Shown here: piece after piece, positions 47,651-56,293 of the stretch
Layout of the letters: every line of letters starts with the position of its first letter
Numbering within the stretch: the stretch's first letter is position 1
Assembly: GCF_003751805.1 (NCBI RefSeq)
Contig: NZ_RKHQ01000001.1
Coordinates: forward strand, 2,356,001 to 2,420,000
Direction: 5' to 3'
DNA length: 64,000 nt
From: Salana multivorans
GTDB taxonomy: Bacteria; Actinomycetota; Actinomycetes; Actinomycetales; Beutenbergiaceae
The notes under the pieces: generated by a model
Told to the model about the DNA's origin: nothing
The model's input: only the letters and a program-made list of their open reading frames with translations
Database searches by the model: none
Made by a program: the position numbers and the translations under genes

Positions 47651-48763
47651 ATGACGAACGAGGTCCCCGACGCCATGCCCACCCTCTCCGAGAGCCTCAT
47701 CCTCGCCCTGCCGAAGGTCGTGCTGCACGACCACCTCGACGGCGGCCTGCGGCCCACCACCCTGCTCGAGCTCGCGGAGGACATCGGCCACGAGCTGCCG
47801 GCGTCCGACCCCGACGAGCTCGCGGCCTGGTTCGTCTCCGCGGCCGACTCCGGCTCGCTCGTGCGCTACCTCGAGACCTTCGACCACACGGTCGCGGTCA
47901 TGCAGACGGCCGAGGGGCTGCGCCGCGTCGCGCGGGACGCGGTCGTCGACCTCGCCGCCGACGGCGTCGTCTACGCCGAGCAGCGCTACGCGCCCGAGCA
48001 GCACCTGCAGCGCGGCCTCACGCTCCAGGAGGTCGTCGACGCCGTGCAGGAGGGCCTCGCCGAGGGCGTCGCCGCGGCGGCCGAGCTGGGCCGCACGATC
48101 CAGGTCGGCACGCTCATCACCGCCATGCGGCACGCCGACCGGGCGACCGAGATCGCCGAGCTCGCCCTCGCGAACCGCACGCGCGGCGTCGTCGGCTTCG
48201 ACATCGCCGGAGCCGAGCTGGGCTTCCCGGCGACGAACCACCGCGCCGCCTTCGACCTGCTGCGCGAGAACCTGCTCCCCGTCACCATCCACGCGGGCGA
48301 GGCCGACGGCATCGACTCCGTGTTCGGCGCGCTCCAGATGGGCGCCCTGCGGCTCGGGCACGGCATCCGGATCATGGACGACGTCGAGCTGGCCCCCGAC
48401 GCCCCGCTCGAGACGGCGCGGCTCGGCCTCGTGGCGCAGTGGGTGCGCGACCGGCAGATCCCGCTCGAGGTCTCGCCGACCTCGAACCTCCAGACGGGGG
48501 GCGCCACCTCGATCGAGGCGCACCCGATCACGCTGCTGCGCGACCTCGGCTTCGCCGTCACCGTGAACACCGACAACCGGCTGATGTCGGGGACGAGCGT
48601 GTCCCGCGAGATGACGCTGCTCGCCTCGGAGGCCGGCTGGACCCTCGACGACCTCGAGCAGGCGACGCTCCAGGCCGCCTGGGCCGCGTTCGCGCACCGC
48701 CCGGAGCTCGAGCGGATCGTCGTCGACCAGATCCTGCCCGGCTTCGAGGCCGCGCGCGGCTGA
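47651..48763 (+). CDS. add: Adenosine deaminase
   Basis: A 370-residue zinc TIM-barrel enzyme that deaminates adenosine and deoxyadenosine to inosine forms, which PNP can then split. Motifs in order: LHDHLDGGLRP (zinc His pair), GFDIAGAELG, VTIHAGEAD (zinc His, catalytic Glu), RLGHGIRI, and VTVNTDNRLMSGTSVSRE near residue 300 with the catalytic Asp. Its start is leaderless-like. It is separate from the bmpA operon but adds the purine branch to it. A very strong hairpin follows. Confidence 0.94.
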   Translation: MTNEVPDAMPTLSESLILALPKVVLHDHLDGGLRPTTLLELAEDIGHELPASDPDELAAWFVSAADSGSLVRYLETFDHTVAVMQTAEGLRRVARDAVVDLAADGVVYAEQRYAPEQHLQRGLTLQEVVDAVQEGLAEGVAAAAELGRTIQVGTLITAMRHADRATEIAELALANRTRGVVGFDIAGAELGFPATNHRAAFDLLRENLLPVTIHAGEADGIDSVFGALQMGALRLGHGIRIMDDVELAPDAPLETARLGLVAQWVRDRQIPLEVSPTSNLQTGGATSIEAHPITLLRDLGFAVTVNTDNRLMSGTSVSREMTLLASEAGWTLDDLEQATLQAAWAAFAHRPELERIVVDQILPGFEAARG

Positions 48764-48772
48764 CGCCTCCGT

Positions 48773-48817
48773 CGAGCGTGGGTTCGGCACCGCGTCCCGG
48801 TGCCGAACCCACGCTCG
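48773..48817. terminator. Bidirectional terminator with a perfect 19-bp stem
   Basis: Arms 48773-48791 and 48799-48817 pair perfectly around a GCGTCCC loop, between the convergent add and glucosidase genes. Confidence 0.9.
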
Positions 48818-48824
48818 CGGCGGG

Positions 48825-50516
48825 TCAGGGGGCGAGCCAGACCGTGGTTGCGCCGGGCAGCGTGCCGTCGAGCCGGCGGCTGGCCAGGACGACCCGACCG
48901 GCCGGGAGCTCGGCCGGCTCGCCGCCGAAGTTCGTCACGACCTCCCACCCGTTCGGCCTGCGGAAGCGCAGCACGTCCTCGCTCCCGGTCTCGACCCACT
49001 CGAGCGTCTCGGCGGCCTGCAGCTCACGCCGCAGCCGGAGCGCCTCGCGGTAGAGCGTGAGGCTGGAGTCGGGGTCGCCGTCCTCGACCTCGACGGCGTA
49101 CTCGGCGAACCAGTCCGGCTGCGGGAGGTGCGGCGGCTGGGGCTCCGCGCCCTCGCCGAACCCGAGCGAGGCGCCGCTCGCCCGCCAGGGCAGAGGCACG
49201 CGGCAGCCGTCGCGGCCGAGCCCGTCGTACGTCCACGTCCCCTGGTCGAGCGACCGGTGGTAGGCCGGGTCCTGGCGCCGGTCGCCGGGCAGGTCCCCGA
49301 CCTCCGGCAGGCCGAGCTCCTCGCCCTGGTAGAGGTAGGTGCTGCCGGGCAGCCCGAGCAGGAACAGCGTGGCGGCCCGCGCCCGCCGGGCACCGAGCTC
49401 GCGGTCCACCCCGTCCGCCGGCGCGCCCGCGAGCATCCACTCGACGCCCTGCTTGCCCTCGCGGCCCGCGAGCGGCGGGAGGCCGTACCGCGTCGCGTGC
49501 CGGGTGACGTCGTGGTTCGACAGGACCCACGTCGAGGAGGAGCCGGCCGCGGCCGACTGCGCCAGGTTCTCCGTCACGATCCGGCGGAACTGCCCGGCGT
49601 CGAAGTCGGCCGTCAGCAGGTCGAAGTTGAACGCCTGGCCCAGGCTGGTCGGCGCGGCGTACCGCGCGCGGCGCTCCGGGGTCGCCACCCAGGCCTCGGC
49701 GACGGCGATCCGCGGCGGGTCGTAGGAGTCGAACACCTCGCGCCACGTGGCGTAGACGTCCTGGACCTCGTCGCGGTCCTCGAGCGGGTGGGTGCCCGAC
49801 GTCCGGTCCATCGCCGCCAGCTCGGCCCGGCTGGGCAGGGTCTCGGGCAGGTCCTTGAGCAGCAGGTGCGCCACGTCGACGCGGAAGCCGTCGACGCCCC
49901 GGTCCGACCAGAACCGCAGCGTGGTGAGGAACTCCTCGCGCACGTCCGGGTGGTCCCAGTTGAAGTCGGGCTGCTCCCGCGCGAACGTGTGCAGGTACCA
50001 CTGCCCGTCGCCGACCGGCTCCCAGGCCGGGCCGCCGAAGGCGGCCGTCCAGTCCGCCGGCGGCAGCTCGCCGTTCTCGCCGAGGCCGTCGCGGAAGATG
50101 TACCGGTCGCGCTCGGGCGATCCGGCGGGCGCGGCGAGGGCGGCGCGGAAGAAGGCGTGCCGGTCGGAGGAGTGGTTGGGGACGATGTCGACGATGACGC
50201 GGATGCCAGCCGCGTGCAGGGCGGCCGTCATCTCGTCGAAGTCGGCGAGGGTGCCGATGCGCGGGTCGACGTCGCGGTAGTCGTCGACGTCGTACCCGCC
50301 GTCGGCCAGCGCCGAGGGGTAGAACGGGCTGAGCCACACCGCGTCGACGCCGAGCTCGCGCAGGTAGGGGACGCGTGACGTGACGCCGCGCAGGTCGCCG
50401 ATCCCGTTCCCGTCGAGGTCGGCGAAGCTGCGCGGGTAGATCTGGTAGACGACGGCCTGGCGCCACCAGTCGGCGGACGGCGACGTCGCGGGACGGGGCT
50501 GCTCGATGGTGCTCAC
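48825..50516 (-). CDS. GH13 alpha-glucosidase / oligo-1,6-glucosidase family enzyme
   Basis: A 563-residue intracellular alpha-glucosidase. It opens with WWRQAVVYQIYPRSFAD; the four GH13 regions are DIVPNHSSD, GFRVDVAHLL (nucleophile Asp), AVAEAWVATPERRA (acid Glu) and LSNHDVTRHATRYG (stabilising Asp). No signal peptide. It would release glucose from maltose- or isomaltose-type oligosaccharides. GTG 50516 is preferred to a TTG four codons upstream; neither has a strong ribosome site. It follows the mutase gene on the same strand and may be co-transcribed with punA and the mutase. Confidence 0.9.
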   Translation of the reverse strand: MSTIEQPRPATSPSADWWRQAVVYQIYPRSFADLDGNGIGDLRGVTSRVPYLRELGVDAVWLSPFYPSALADGGYDVDDYRDVDPRIGTLADFDEMTAALHAAGIRVIVDIVPNHSSDRHAFFRAALAAPAGSPERDRYIFRDGLGENGELPPADWTAAFGGPAWEPVGDGQWYLHTFAREQPDFNWDHPDVREEFLTTLRFWSDRGVDGFRVDVAHLLLKDLPETLPSRAELAAMDRTSGTHPLEDRDEVQDVYATWREVFDSYDPPRIAVAEAWVATPERRARYAAPTSLGQAFNFDLLTADFDAGQFRRIVTENLAQSAAAGSSSTWVLSNHDVTRHATRYGLPPLAGREGKQGVEWMLAGAPADGVDRELGARRARAATLFLLGLPGSTYLYQGEELGLPEVGDLPGDRRQDPAYHRSLDQGTWTYDGLGRDGCRVPLPWRASGASLGFGEGAEPQPPHLPQPDWFAEYAVEVEDGDPDSSLTLYREALRLRRELQAAETLEWVETGSEDVLRFRRPNGWEVVTNFGGEPAELPAGRVVLASRRLDGTLPGATTVWLAP

Positions 50517-50596
50517 GAACGGGTCCAATCTCGGGGGTGGTCTGCGGGGCGCGCTGGCGGTCGGCGGTCAGCCGGGAGCCGAGCGTCGCGGGTCGG

Positions 50597-52444
50597 TCAG
50601 ATGGCGATCGCGGCCTCGACGTCGGCGGCGACCGCGGCGAGGCGCTCGCGTGCCCTCCATCGTGCCCCATCGACCGGCTCGTCGTCGGCGATCGGGACGA
50701 GGACGTCGAGGTAGGCCTTGAGCTTCGGCTCGGTGCCGCTGGGGCGGACGACGACGCGGGTGGCGTCGAGCGTCTCGAACCACATCCCGTCGGTCGGCGG
50801 CACCCGGTAGGCGCCGCCGTTGACGCCGTCGGCGTCGGGCACGTCGAGCCCGTCGGCGAGGTCGATCACGCGCGTCACGGGTGAGCCGCCGAGGGAGGAC
50901 GGGGGCTGCGAGCGCAGCCGCGCCATGGCGTCGCCGATGAGGGAGACGTCATCGACGCGCACGGTGACCGGCGCCGACAGGTAGAGGCCGTCCCGCCGGG
51001 CGAGGGCGTCGAGCACGTCCGTCAGCGACCCGCCGTCCGCGCGGGCGCGGGCCAGCAGGTTGACGATGGCAACCGAGGCGGAGATGCCGTCCTTGTCGCG
51101 CACGACGTCGGGGGCGACGCAGTAGCCGAGGGCCTCCTCGTACCCGAGGACGAGGCCCGGGACGCGGGAGATCCACTTGAAGCCCGTGAGCGTCGCGCGG
51201 TGGCGCAGCCCGTGGGCGCGGGCGATCGCGGCGAGGTGGCGCGAGGAGACGATCGAGCACGCGAGGACCGGGACGTCCGCCGGCTCCGCGTCGCCCCCGT
51301 CGCCCGACGCGTCCGCGTCGCCCCCGTCGCCCGCCTCGCCGGGCGCGAGCGCCTGGGCCGCCGCCTCCCCGAGCAGCGAGCCGACCTCGTCCCCGGACAG
51401 GCGGCGCCACCCGCCGTCCGCCGCCCCGTCGGGGACGGCGACGGCGCACCGGTCGGCGTCGGGGTCGACGGCGAGGACCAGATCGGCGTCGACCTCGCGG
51501 GCGAGCGCGAACGCGAGGTCCATCGCGCCGGGCTCCTCGGGGTTGGGGAAGGCGACCGTCGGGAAGGCCGCGTCCGGCTCGGCCTGCGCGGCCACCGTGT
51601 GCAGGTCCGTCACGCCGGCCCGGACGAGCGCCGAGGTGAGCGTGGCGCCGCCGACGCCGTGCATCGCCGTCGTGACGACGCGCAGCGCGCCGACGCCCCG
51701 CTCGACCGGCTGCCGCGCGATGGCGGCGAGGTAGTCCGCGTGGATCGTGTCGTCGAGCACCCGCCAGCCGGACTCGGCGCGCGGGATGTCGGCCACCTGC
51801 TTGACGGCGGCGATCCGCTCGGCGATCGCGGCGTCGTACGGCGGGACGATCTGGGCGCCGCTGCCCGAGCCGGTGACGATCCGGCCACCGAGGTAGACCT
51901 TGCACCCGTTGTCGGCGGCCGGGTTGTGCGACGCCGTCACCATGACCCCGGCGTCCGCGCCGAGGTGGCGGACGGCGAACGCGAGGATCGGCGTCGGCCA
52001 CTCCTGCGGCATGAGCAGGGCCTCGCCGCCGGCAGCGGTCACCACGGCCGCCGTGTCGAGCGCGAACACGCGGGAGTAGTGCCGCGCGTCGTAGCCGATG
52101 ACGACGCGGGGACGCCCACCCGTGGCCGCGAGCTCCGCCCGGAGGAATGCGACCAGGCCGGCTGCGGCGCGCAGCACGACGGCCCGGTTCATCCGGTTGC
52201 TCCCGGCCCCGATCGCACCCCGCAGCCCGGCGGTGCCGAACTGGAGCGTGCCGGAGAACCGGTCGGTGAGCTCGCGGATCGCGTCGGCGTCGCCCTGCTC
52301 GGCCGCGTGGACGAGGGCGGTGGCCTCGGCCGCCGTCGCCTCGTCCGGGTCGTCGGCGAGCCACGCGAGCGCGCGCGGGAGCACCCAGTCGGCGAGCCGG
52401 TCGAGACCGAGGGCATCGCCGGGGCACGGGGTGCGGGCTGACAT
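50597..52444 (-). CDS. Phosphosugar mutase (phosphoglucomutase/phosphopentomutase PGM2-like)
   Basis: A 615-residue alpha-D-phosphohexomutase superfamily enzyme. The catalytic phosphoserine is in VTASHNPAADNG near residue 150, the Mg loop is VDPDADRCAVAV near 320, the sugar-recognition loop GYEEALGY near 433 and the phosphate-binding loop RPSGTEPKLKAYLDV near 580. Length and motifs fit the PGM2 branch (about 600 residues), some members of which act on ribose 1-phosphate. A Gly/Asp-rich insert is at about 358-375. ATG 52444 has GGAG at 9 nt; ATG 52450 is too close. It follows the PNP gene by 61 nt. Confidence 0.88.
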   Translation of the reverse strand: MSARTPCPGDALGLDRLADWVLPRALAWLADDPDEATAAEATALVHAAEQGDADAIRELTDRFSGTLQFGTAGLRGAIGAGSNRMNRAVVLRAAAGLVAFLRAELAATGGRPRVVIGYDARHYSRVFALDTAAVVTAAGGEALLMPQEWPTPILAFAVRHLGADAGVMVTASHNPAADNGCKVYLGGRIVTGSGSGAQIVPPYDAAIAERIAAVKQVADIPRAESGWRVLDDTIHADYLAAIARQPVERGVGALRVVTTAMHGVGGATLTSALVRAGVTDLHTVAAQAEPDAAFPTVAFPNPEEPGAMDLAFALAREVDADLVLAVDPDADRCAVAVPDGAADGGWRRLSGDEVGSLLGEAAAQALAPGEAGDGGDADASGDGGDAEPADVPVLACSIVSSRHLAAIARAHGLRHRATLTGFKWISRVPGLVLGYEEALGYCVAPDVVRDKDGISASVAIVNLLARARADGGSLTDVLDALARRDGLYLSAPVTVRVDDVSLIGDAMARLRSQPPSSLGGSPVTRVIDLADGLDVPDADGVNGGAYRVPPTDGMWFETLDATRVVVRPSGTEPKLKAYLDVLVPIADDEPVDGARWRARERLAAVAADVEAAIAI

Positions 52445-52505
52445 CGTCATCGGCTCCGTCTCAGGTCCAGCGCGGGGCTGGTGGCAGGTGCGGGACGCCG
52501 GAGGG

Positions 52506-53405
52506 TCACAGGCTCCGGACGATGGAGGCGAGCAGGGCGCTGATCCGCGGCCCCGCGGCCTTGCCGGCCTCGATGACCTCGGCGTGCGACAGCGGCGTGG
52601 GGGAGATGCCGGCGGCCGCGTTGGTCACGAGCGAGAGGCCGAGCACGTCGAGGCCGGCCTGGCGCGCGGCGATCGCCTCGAGCGTCGTCGACATCCCGAC
52701 GAGGTCGCCGCCGATGATGCCGGCCATGCGGACCTCGGCGGGGCTCTCGTAGTGCGGGCCGCGGAACTGGACGTAGACGCCCTCGTCCAGCGAGGGGTCG
52801 ACGCGGCGGGCGAGCTCGCGCAGGCGGGGTGTGTAGAGGTCGGTGAGGTCGACGAACGTCGCCCCCTCCAGCGGGGACTGCGCCGTGAGGTTGATGTGGT
52901 CGCGGATGAGCACGGGCGTGCCGGGCGCCCAGTCCGGGTTGAGCCCGCCGCAGCCGTTCGTCAGCACGATCGTCCGGGCGCCGGCGGCCGCGGCCGTGCG
53001 GACCCCGTGCGCGACGCGGCGCACGCCCCGGCCCTCGTACAGGTGCGTGCGCGAGCCGAGGACGAGCGCGTACGTGTCCTCGCCGTAGGCGCCCTCGCCG
53101 GTCGGCGCGTGCTCGTCGTGCTCGATCCGGATCGACCGGATGGTCGCGCCGTGACCCGCGACGGCCGGCGCCGAGAAGCCGACGATCCGCTCGGCCGGGA
53201 TCTCGGCGACCGTCTCGCCGAGCAGGTCGGCTGCCCCGCCCCAGCCCGACCCGAGGACGAGCGCGACGTCGTGGCGCGTGACGCCCGTCTCGGCGGCGAT
53301 CTGGAGCGCGGCGGCCTCGGCGACGGCGAACGGGTCGGTGCGCGGGTCGTCGAGGTCGAGCTGGGCGGGTGAGGCGGACGCGGTGGAGGCAGTGGTGTCG
53401 GTCAC
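52506..53405 (-). CDS. punA: Purine-nucleoside phosphorylase (trimeric type)
   Basis: A 299-residue enzyme splitting inosine and guanosine to base and ribose 1-phosphate. Phosphate-binding LVLGSGWGGAADLLG is near residue 50, HGATIRSIRI near 87, LTNGCGGLNPDWAPG near 148, and the base-site region SLVTNAAAGISPTPLSHAEV near 257. Length fits the trimeric PunA class. The GTG start has TAGCGT 6 nt upstream, so it is probably leaderless. It diverges from lpdA and leads an operon with the mutase, which would take its ribose 1-phosphate product. Confidence 0.94.
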   Translation of the reverse strand: MTDTTASTASASPAQLDLDDPRTDPFAVAEAAALQIAAETGVTRHDVALVLGSGWGGAADLLGETVAEIPAERIVGFSAPAVAGHGATIRSIRIEHDEHAPTGEGAYGEDTYALVLGSRTHLYEGRGVRRVAHGVRTAAAAGARTIVLTNGCGGLNPDWAPGTPVLIRDHINLTAQSPLEGATFVDLTDLYTPRLRELARRVDPSLDEGVYVQFRGPHYESPAEVRMAGIIGGDLVGMSTTLEAIAARQAGLDVLGLSLVTNAAAGISPTPLSHAEVIEAGKAAGPRISALLASIVRSL

Positions 53406-53411
53406 GTCTGC

Positions 53412-53530
53412 ACGCTAGTCCCCCCGTGTCGCGCGCGCGAGGGTTGCGTGCCGACACGGTCGGCGGGACCGGTCCGACACGGCCGGCCGGAGGACCGGAG
53501 TAGGGCGCGGCACGACCGACTCGGCATGAT
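53412..53530. promoter_or_regulatory. Divergent punA/lpdA promoters with three CGACACGG boxes
   Basis: On the minus strand TAGCGT (53417-53412) is 6 nt from the punA GTG. On the plus strand CATGAT (53525-53530) is 6 nt from the lpdA ATG. Between them CGACACGG occurs at 53452-53459 and 53475-53482 and inverted at 53424-53431; the first two are 23 bp apart. Confidence 0.45.
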
Positions 53531-53536
53531 GGGCGC

Positions 53537-55069
53537 ATGGTGACCGGAGCAGCGCAGCCCCAACCCGAGTCGGCGACCACCGCGGCGACCGTCAGCCCCG
53601 CCGAGCCGCACCGCGGCGCGTCGGCCACGCGGCGGGGCAGTCGCGTCGTCGTCGTCGGCGGCGGCCCGGGCGGCTACGAGGCGGCGCTCGTGGCGCGTCA
53701 GCTCGGCTCCGACGTGACGCTGGTCGAGCGGCGCGGCGTCGGGGGAGCTGCCGTGCTCACGGACGTCGTGCCGTCGAAGACACTCATCGCGACGGCCGAG
53801 TGGCTCACGCTCGTCGAGAGCGCGGACGAGCTGGGGATCCGGATCGCCGGGTCGGCCACCCCGGCCGGCGCGCCGACCCCCGACGTCGAGCCGGCCGTCT
53901 TCGACGTCGACCTCGGCGCCGTCAACGAGCGCGTCCGCGCGCTGGCCGAGCAGCAGTCGAACGACATCGCCGGCCGACTCGAGCGCGAGGGCATCCGGAT
54001 CATCCACGGCACGGGTCGCCTGTCCGCGCCCGACACCGTCGTGGCCGAGGAGCGCACGCCCGGCTCCGGCCCCGGGCGCGAGCACCGGCTCGACGCGGAC
54101 GTCGTCCTCGTCTCGACGGGGGTCTCGCCCCGCGTGCTCCCGACGGCGGTGCCCGACGGCGAGCGCATCCTCACCTGGACGCAGGTGTACAACCTCACGG
54201 CGATGCCGGAGCGGCTCGTCGTCGTCGGGTCGGGCGTCACGGGCGCCGAGTTCGCGGGCGCGTTCGCCGCGCTCGGAGCCGACGTCGTGCTCGTCTCGAG
54301 CCGCGACCGCGTGCTGCCGGGCAACGACGCCGACGCGGCCGAGCTCATCGAGGACGTGTTCTGCCGCCGCGGGATGACCGTCATGGCGAACTCGCGCGCC
54401 GTCTCGGCCACGCGGCACGGCGACGAGGTGGTGGTCGAGCTGCAGGACGGCCGCAGCGTCACCGGCTCGCACTGCCTCATGGCGGTCGGCGGCGTCCCGA
54501 ACACCGCGGGGCTCGGACTGCACGACGCCGGCGTCGAGCTGACGCCGAGCGGGCACGTGCTGGTGGACCGGGTCTCCCGCACGACGACGCGCGGCATCTA
54601 CGCCGCCGGCGACGTCACGGGCGTCTTCCCGCTGGCATCCGTCGCGGCGACGCAGGGCCGGGTCGCGATGTGGCACGCGCTCGGCGACGCGGTCTCCCCC
54701 CTCGACACCAGCCGCGTCCCCGCGACCGTGTTCACCTCGCCCGAGATCGCGACGGTCGGCATCGGGGAGGCCGAGGCGGCCGCGCGCGGCGCGCGCGTCG
54801 TCACGGTGCCGCTGCCGCGCAACCCGCGCGCGAAGATGCTCGACGTGCGCGAGGGCTTCATCAAGCTGATCGCCCGGGAGGGTGACGGCACGATCCTCGG
54901 CGGCGTCGTGGTCGGGCCGCGCGCGAGCGAGCTGATCTACCCGATCACGCTGGCCGTCGCGAACCGCCGCACGGCCGACCAGCTTGCGAACTCCATGACC
55001 ATCTACCCGTCGCTCTCCGGCTCGATCGCCGAGGCCGCGCGCCAGCTCCACGAGCCGCTGCACTCCTAG
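53537..55069 (+). CDS. lpdA: NAD(P)H-quinone dehydrogenase, flavoprotein disulfide reductase-like (LpdA)
   Basis: A 510-residue FAD enzyme with a 33-residue Ala/Ser/Pro-rich N-terminal extension. FAD motif VVVVGGGPGGYEAALVA starts near residue 37, the NAD site VVVGSGVTGAEFAGA near 228, and GIYAAGDVTG near 353. The dimerisation domain includes YPSLSGSIAEAA. The redox Cys pair of true lipoamide dehydrogenases is missing: the region reads GVGGAAVLTDVVPSKT. That matches the mycobacterial LpdA (Rv3303c) class, which reduces quinones. The start is leaderless-like. Confidence 0.88.
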   Translation: MVTGAAQPQPESATTAATVSPAEPHRGASATRRGSRVVVVGGGPGGYEAALVARQLGSDVTLVERRGVGGAAVLTDVVPSKTLIATAEWLTLVESADELGIRIAGSATPAGAPTPDVEPAVFDVDLGAVNERVRALAEQQSNDIAGRLEREGIRIIHGTGRLSAPDTVVAEERTPGSGPGREHRLDADVVLVSTGVSPRVLPTAVPDGERILTWTQVYNLTAMPERLVVVGSGVTGAEFAGAFAALGADVVLVSSRDRVLPGNDADAAELIEDVFCRRGMTVMANSRAVSATRHGDEVVVELQDGRSVTGSHCLMAVGGVPNTAGLGLHDAGVELTPSGHVLVDRVSRTTTRGIYAAGDVTGVFPLASVAATQGRVAMWHALGDAVSPLDTSRVPATVFTSPEIATVGIGEAEAAARGARVVTVPLPRNPRAKMLDVREGFIKLIAREGDGTILGGVVVGPRASELIYPITLAVANRRTADQLANSMTIYPSLSGSIAEAARQLHEPLHS

Positions 55070-55114
55070 CCGCGTCCGGCGCGGCCGCCGCGTCGCTCAC
55101 CGCCGACCTGCTCC

Positions 55115-55120
55115 TAGGCT
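55115..55120 (+). promoter_or_regulatory. -10 element TAGGCT of dapE, probable leaderless promoter
   Basis: Six bases before GTG 55127, followed by GTGAGCAC exactly as at the DUF3017 gene (163-180). Confidence 0.5.
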
Positions 55121-55126
55121 GGCGGG

Positions 55127-56236
55127 GTGAGCACCCTGCCAGCGCCCGGGAGCGTCCCGGTGACCGAGCTGTTCCGCGCCGTCGTCGACGTCCCCTCCGT
55201 CTCCGGGGACGAGACCGCGCTCGCCGACGGCGTCGAGGCCGCCCTGCGCGCCCACCCCCACCTGGAGGTGCTGCGGGACGGCGACGCGGTGCTCGCCAGG
55301 ACGAGCCGCGGCCGCGCGATGCGGGTCGTCGTCGCCGGCCACCTGGACACGGTGCCGATCAAGGACAACGTGCCGGGCCGGCTGGAGGAGCGCGACGGTC
55401 GGGAGGTCCTGTGGGGCCGGGGGAGCGTCGACATGAAGGGCGGCGTCGCCGTCATGCTCCACCTCGCCGCGACGCTCGTCGACCCCCGCTACGACGTCAC
55501 CTGGGTTCTCTACGACCACGAGGAGGTTGACTCGAGCCTCAACGGCCTCGGCCGGGTGGCGCGGCACCACCCCGAGTGGCTCGACGGCGAGTTCGCCATC
55601 CTCGCCGAGCCGACCGACGCGCAGATCGAGGGCGGCTGCAACGGAACGATCCGCGTCGAGGTGCGCGCGAGCGGCACGGCGGCGCACTCGGCCCGCGCCT
55701 GGCGCGGTCACAACGCCGTCCACGACCTCGCCCCCGTCCTCGCCGCGCTCGCCGGGCACACGGCCGAGACCGTGACGGTCGACGGGCTCGACTACCGGGA
55801 GAGCCTCGGCGCCGTCGGCATCCGGGGCGGGATCGCCGGGAACGTCGTCCCCGACGAGGCGGTGGTCACCGTCAACTACCGGTTCGCGCCGTCGCGCTCG
55901 GTCGCGGACGCCGAGCGCTACGTCGCGGCCGTGCTCGCCCCGGCGCTCGCGGCCGTCCCCGGGCTCACGCTGACGACGACGGACGCGGCGGCCGGCGCCC
56001 GGCCCGGTCTCGACCACCCGGCCGCGGCCGCGTTCGTCGAGGCCGCACGGACGGCGACGGGCGCGCGGGTGAACCCCAAGTACGGCTGGACGGACGTCGC
56101 CCGGTTCTCGGAGCTCGGCATCCCCGCGGTCAACTTCGGTCCCGGCGACCCGATGCTCGCCCACCACGACGACGAGCACTGCCCGACCCAGCAGGTCACC
56201 GACGTCGCCGCGGCCCTCGCGGCGTGGCTCGGCTGA
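55127..56236 (+). CDS. dapE: Succinyl-diaminopimelate desuccinylase
   Basis: A 369-residue M20 metallohydrolase for the lysine/diaminopimelate pathway, which supplies cell-wall precursor. AGHLDTVPIKDN near residue 71 and GRGSVDMKGGVAVMLHLA near 100 carry metal ligands; YDHEEVDSSLNGLG holds the catalytic Glu; GTAAHSARAWRGHNAVH is the dimer-domain motif; and the C-terminal LAHHDDEHCPTQQV supplies the last His. The sequence fits the actinobacterial DapE subgroup. The gene is followed by a short hairpin and the LOG-family gene. Confidence 0.9.
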   Translation: MSTLPAPGSVPVTELFRAVVDVPSVSGDETALADGVEAALRAHPHLEVLRDGDAVLARTSRGRAMRVVVAGHLDTVPIKDNVPGRLEERDGREVLWGRGSVDMKGGVAVMLHLAATLVDPRYDVTWVLYDHEEVDSSLNGLGRVARHHPEWLDGEFAILAEPTDAQIEGGCNGTIRVEVRASGTAAHSARAWRGHNAVHDLAPVLAALAGHTAETVTVDGLDYRESLGAVGIRGGIAGNVVPDEAVVTVNYRFAPSRSVADAERYVAAVLAPALAAVPGLTLTTTDAAAGARPGLDHPAAAAFVEAARTATGARVNPKYGWTDVARFSELGIPAVNFGPGDPMLAHHDDEHCPTQQVTDVAAALAAWLG

Positions 56237-56256
56237 CCGGGTAACGTCGAGCACCG

Positions 56257-56273
56257 GTGCGGGTGGCCCGCAC
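56257..56273 (+). other. Hairpin in the leader of the LOG-family gene
   Basis: A 7-bp stem (56257-56263 with 56267-56273) with a 3-nt loop. It lies between a TAACGT -10 candidate (56242-56247) and the GGAGGAG ribosome site at 56281. Confidence 0.4.
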
Positions 56274-56293
56274 GTGAGCAGGAGGAGACCCGA

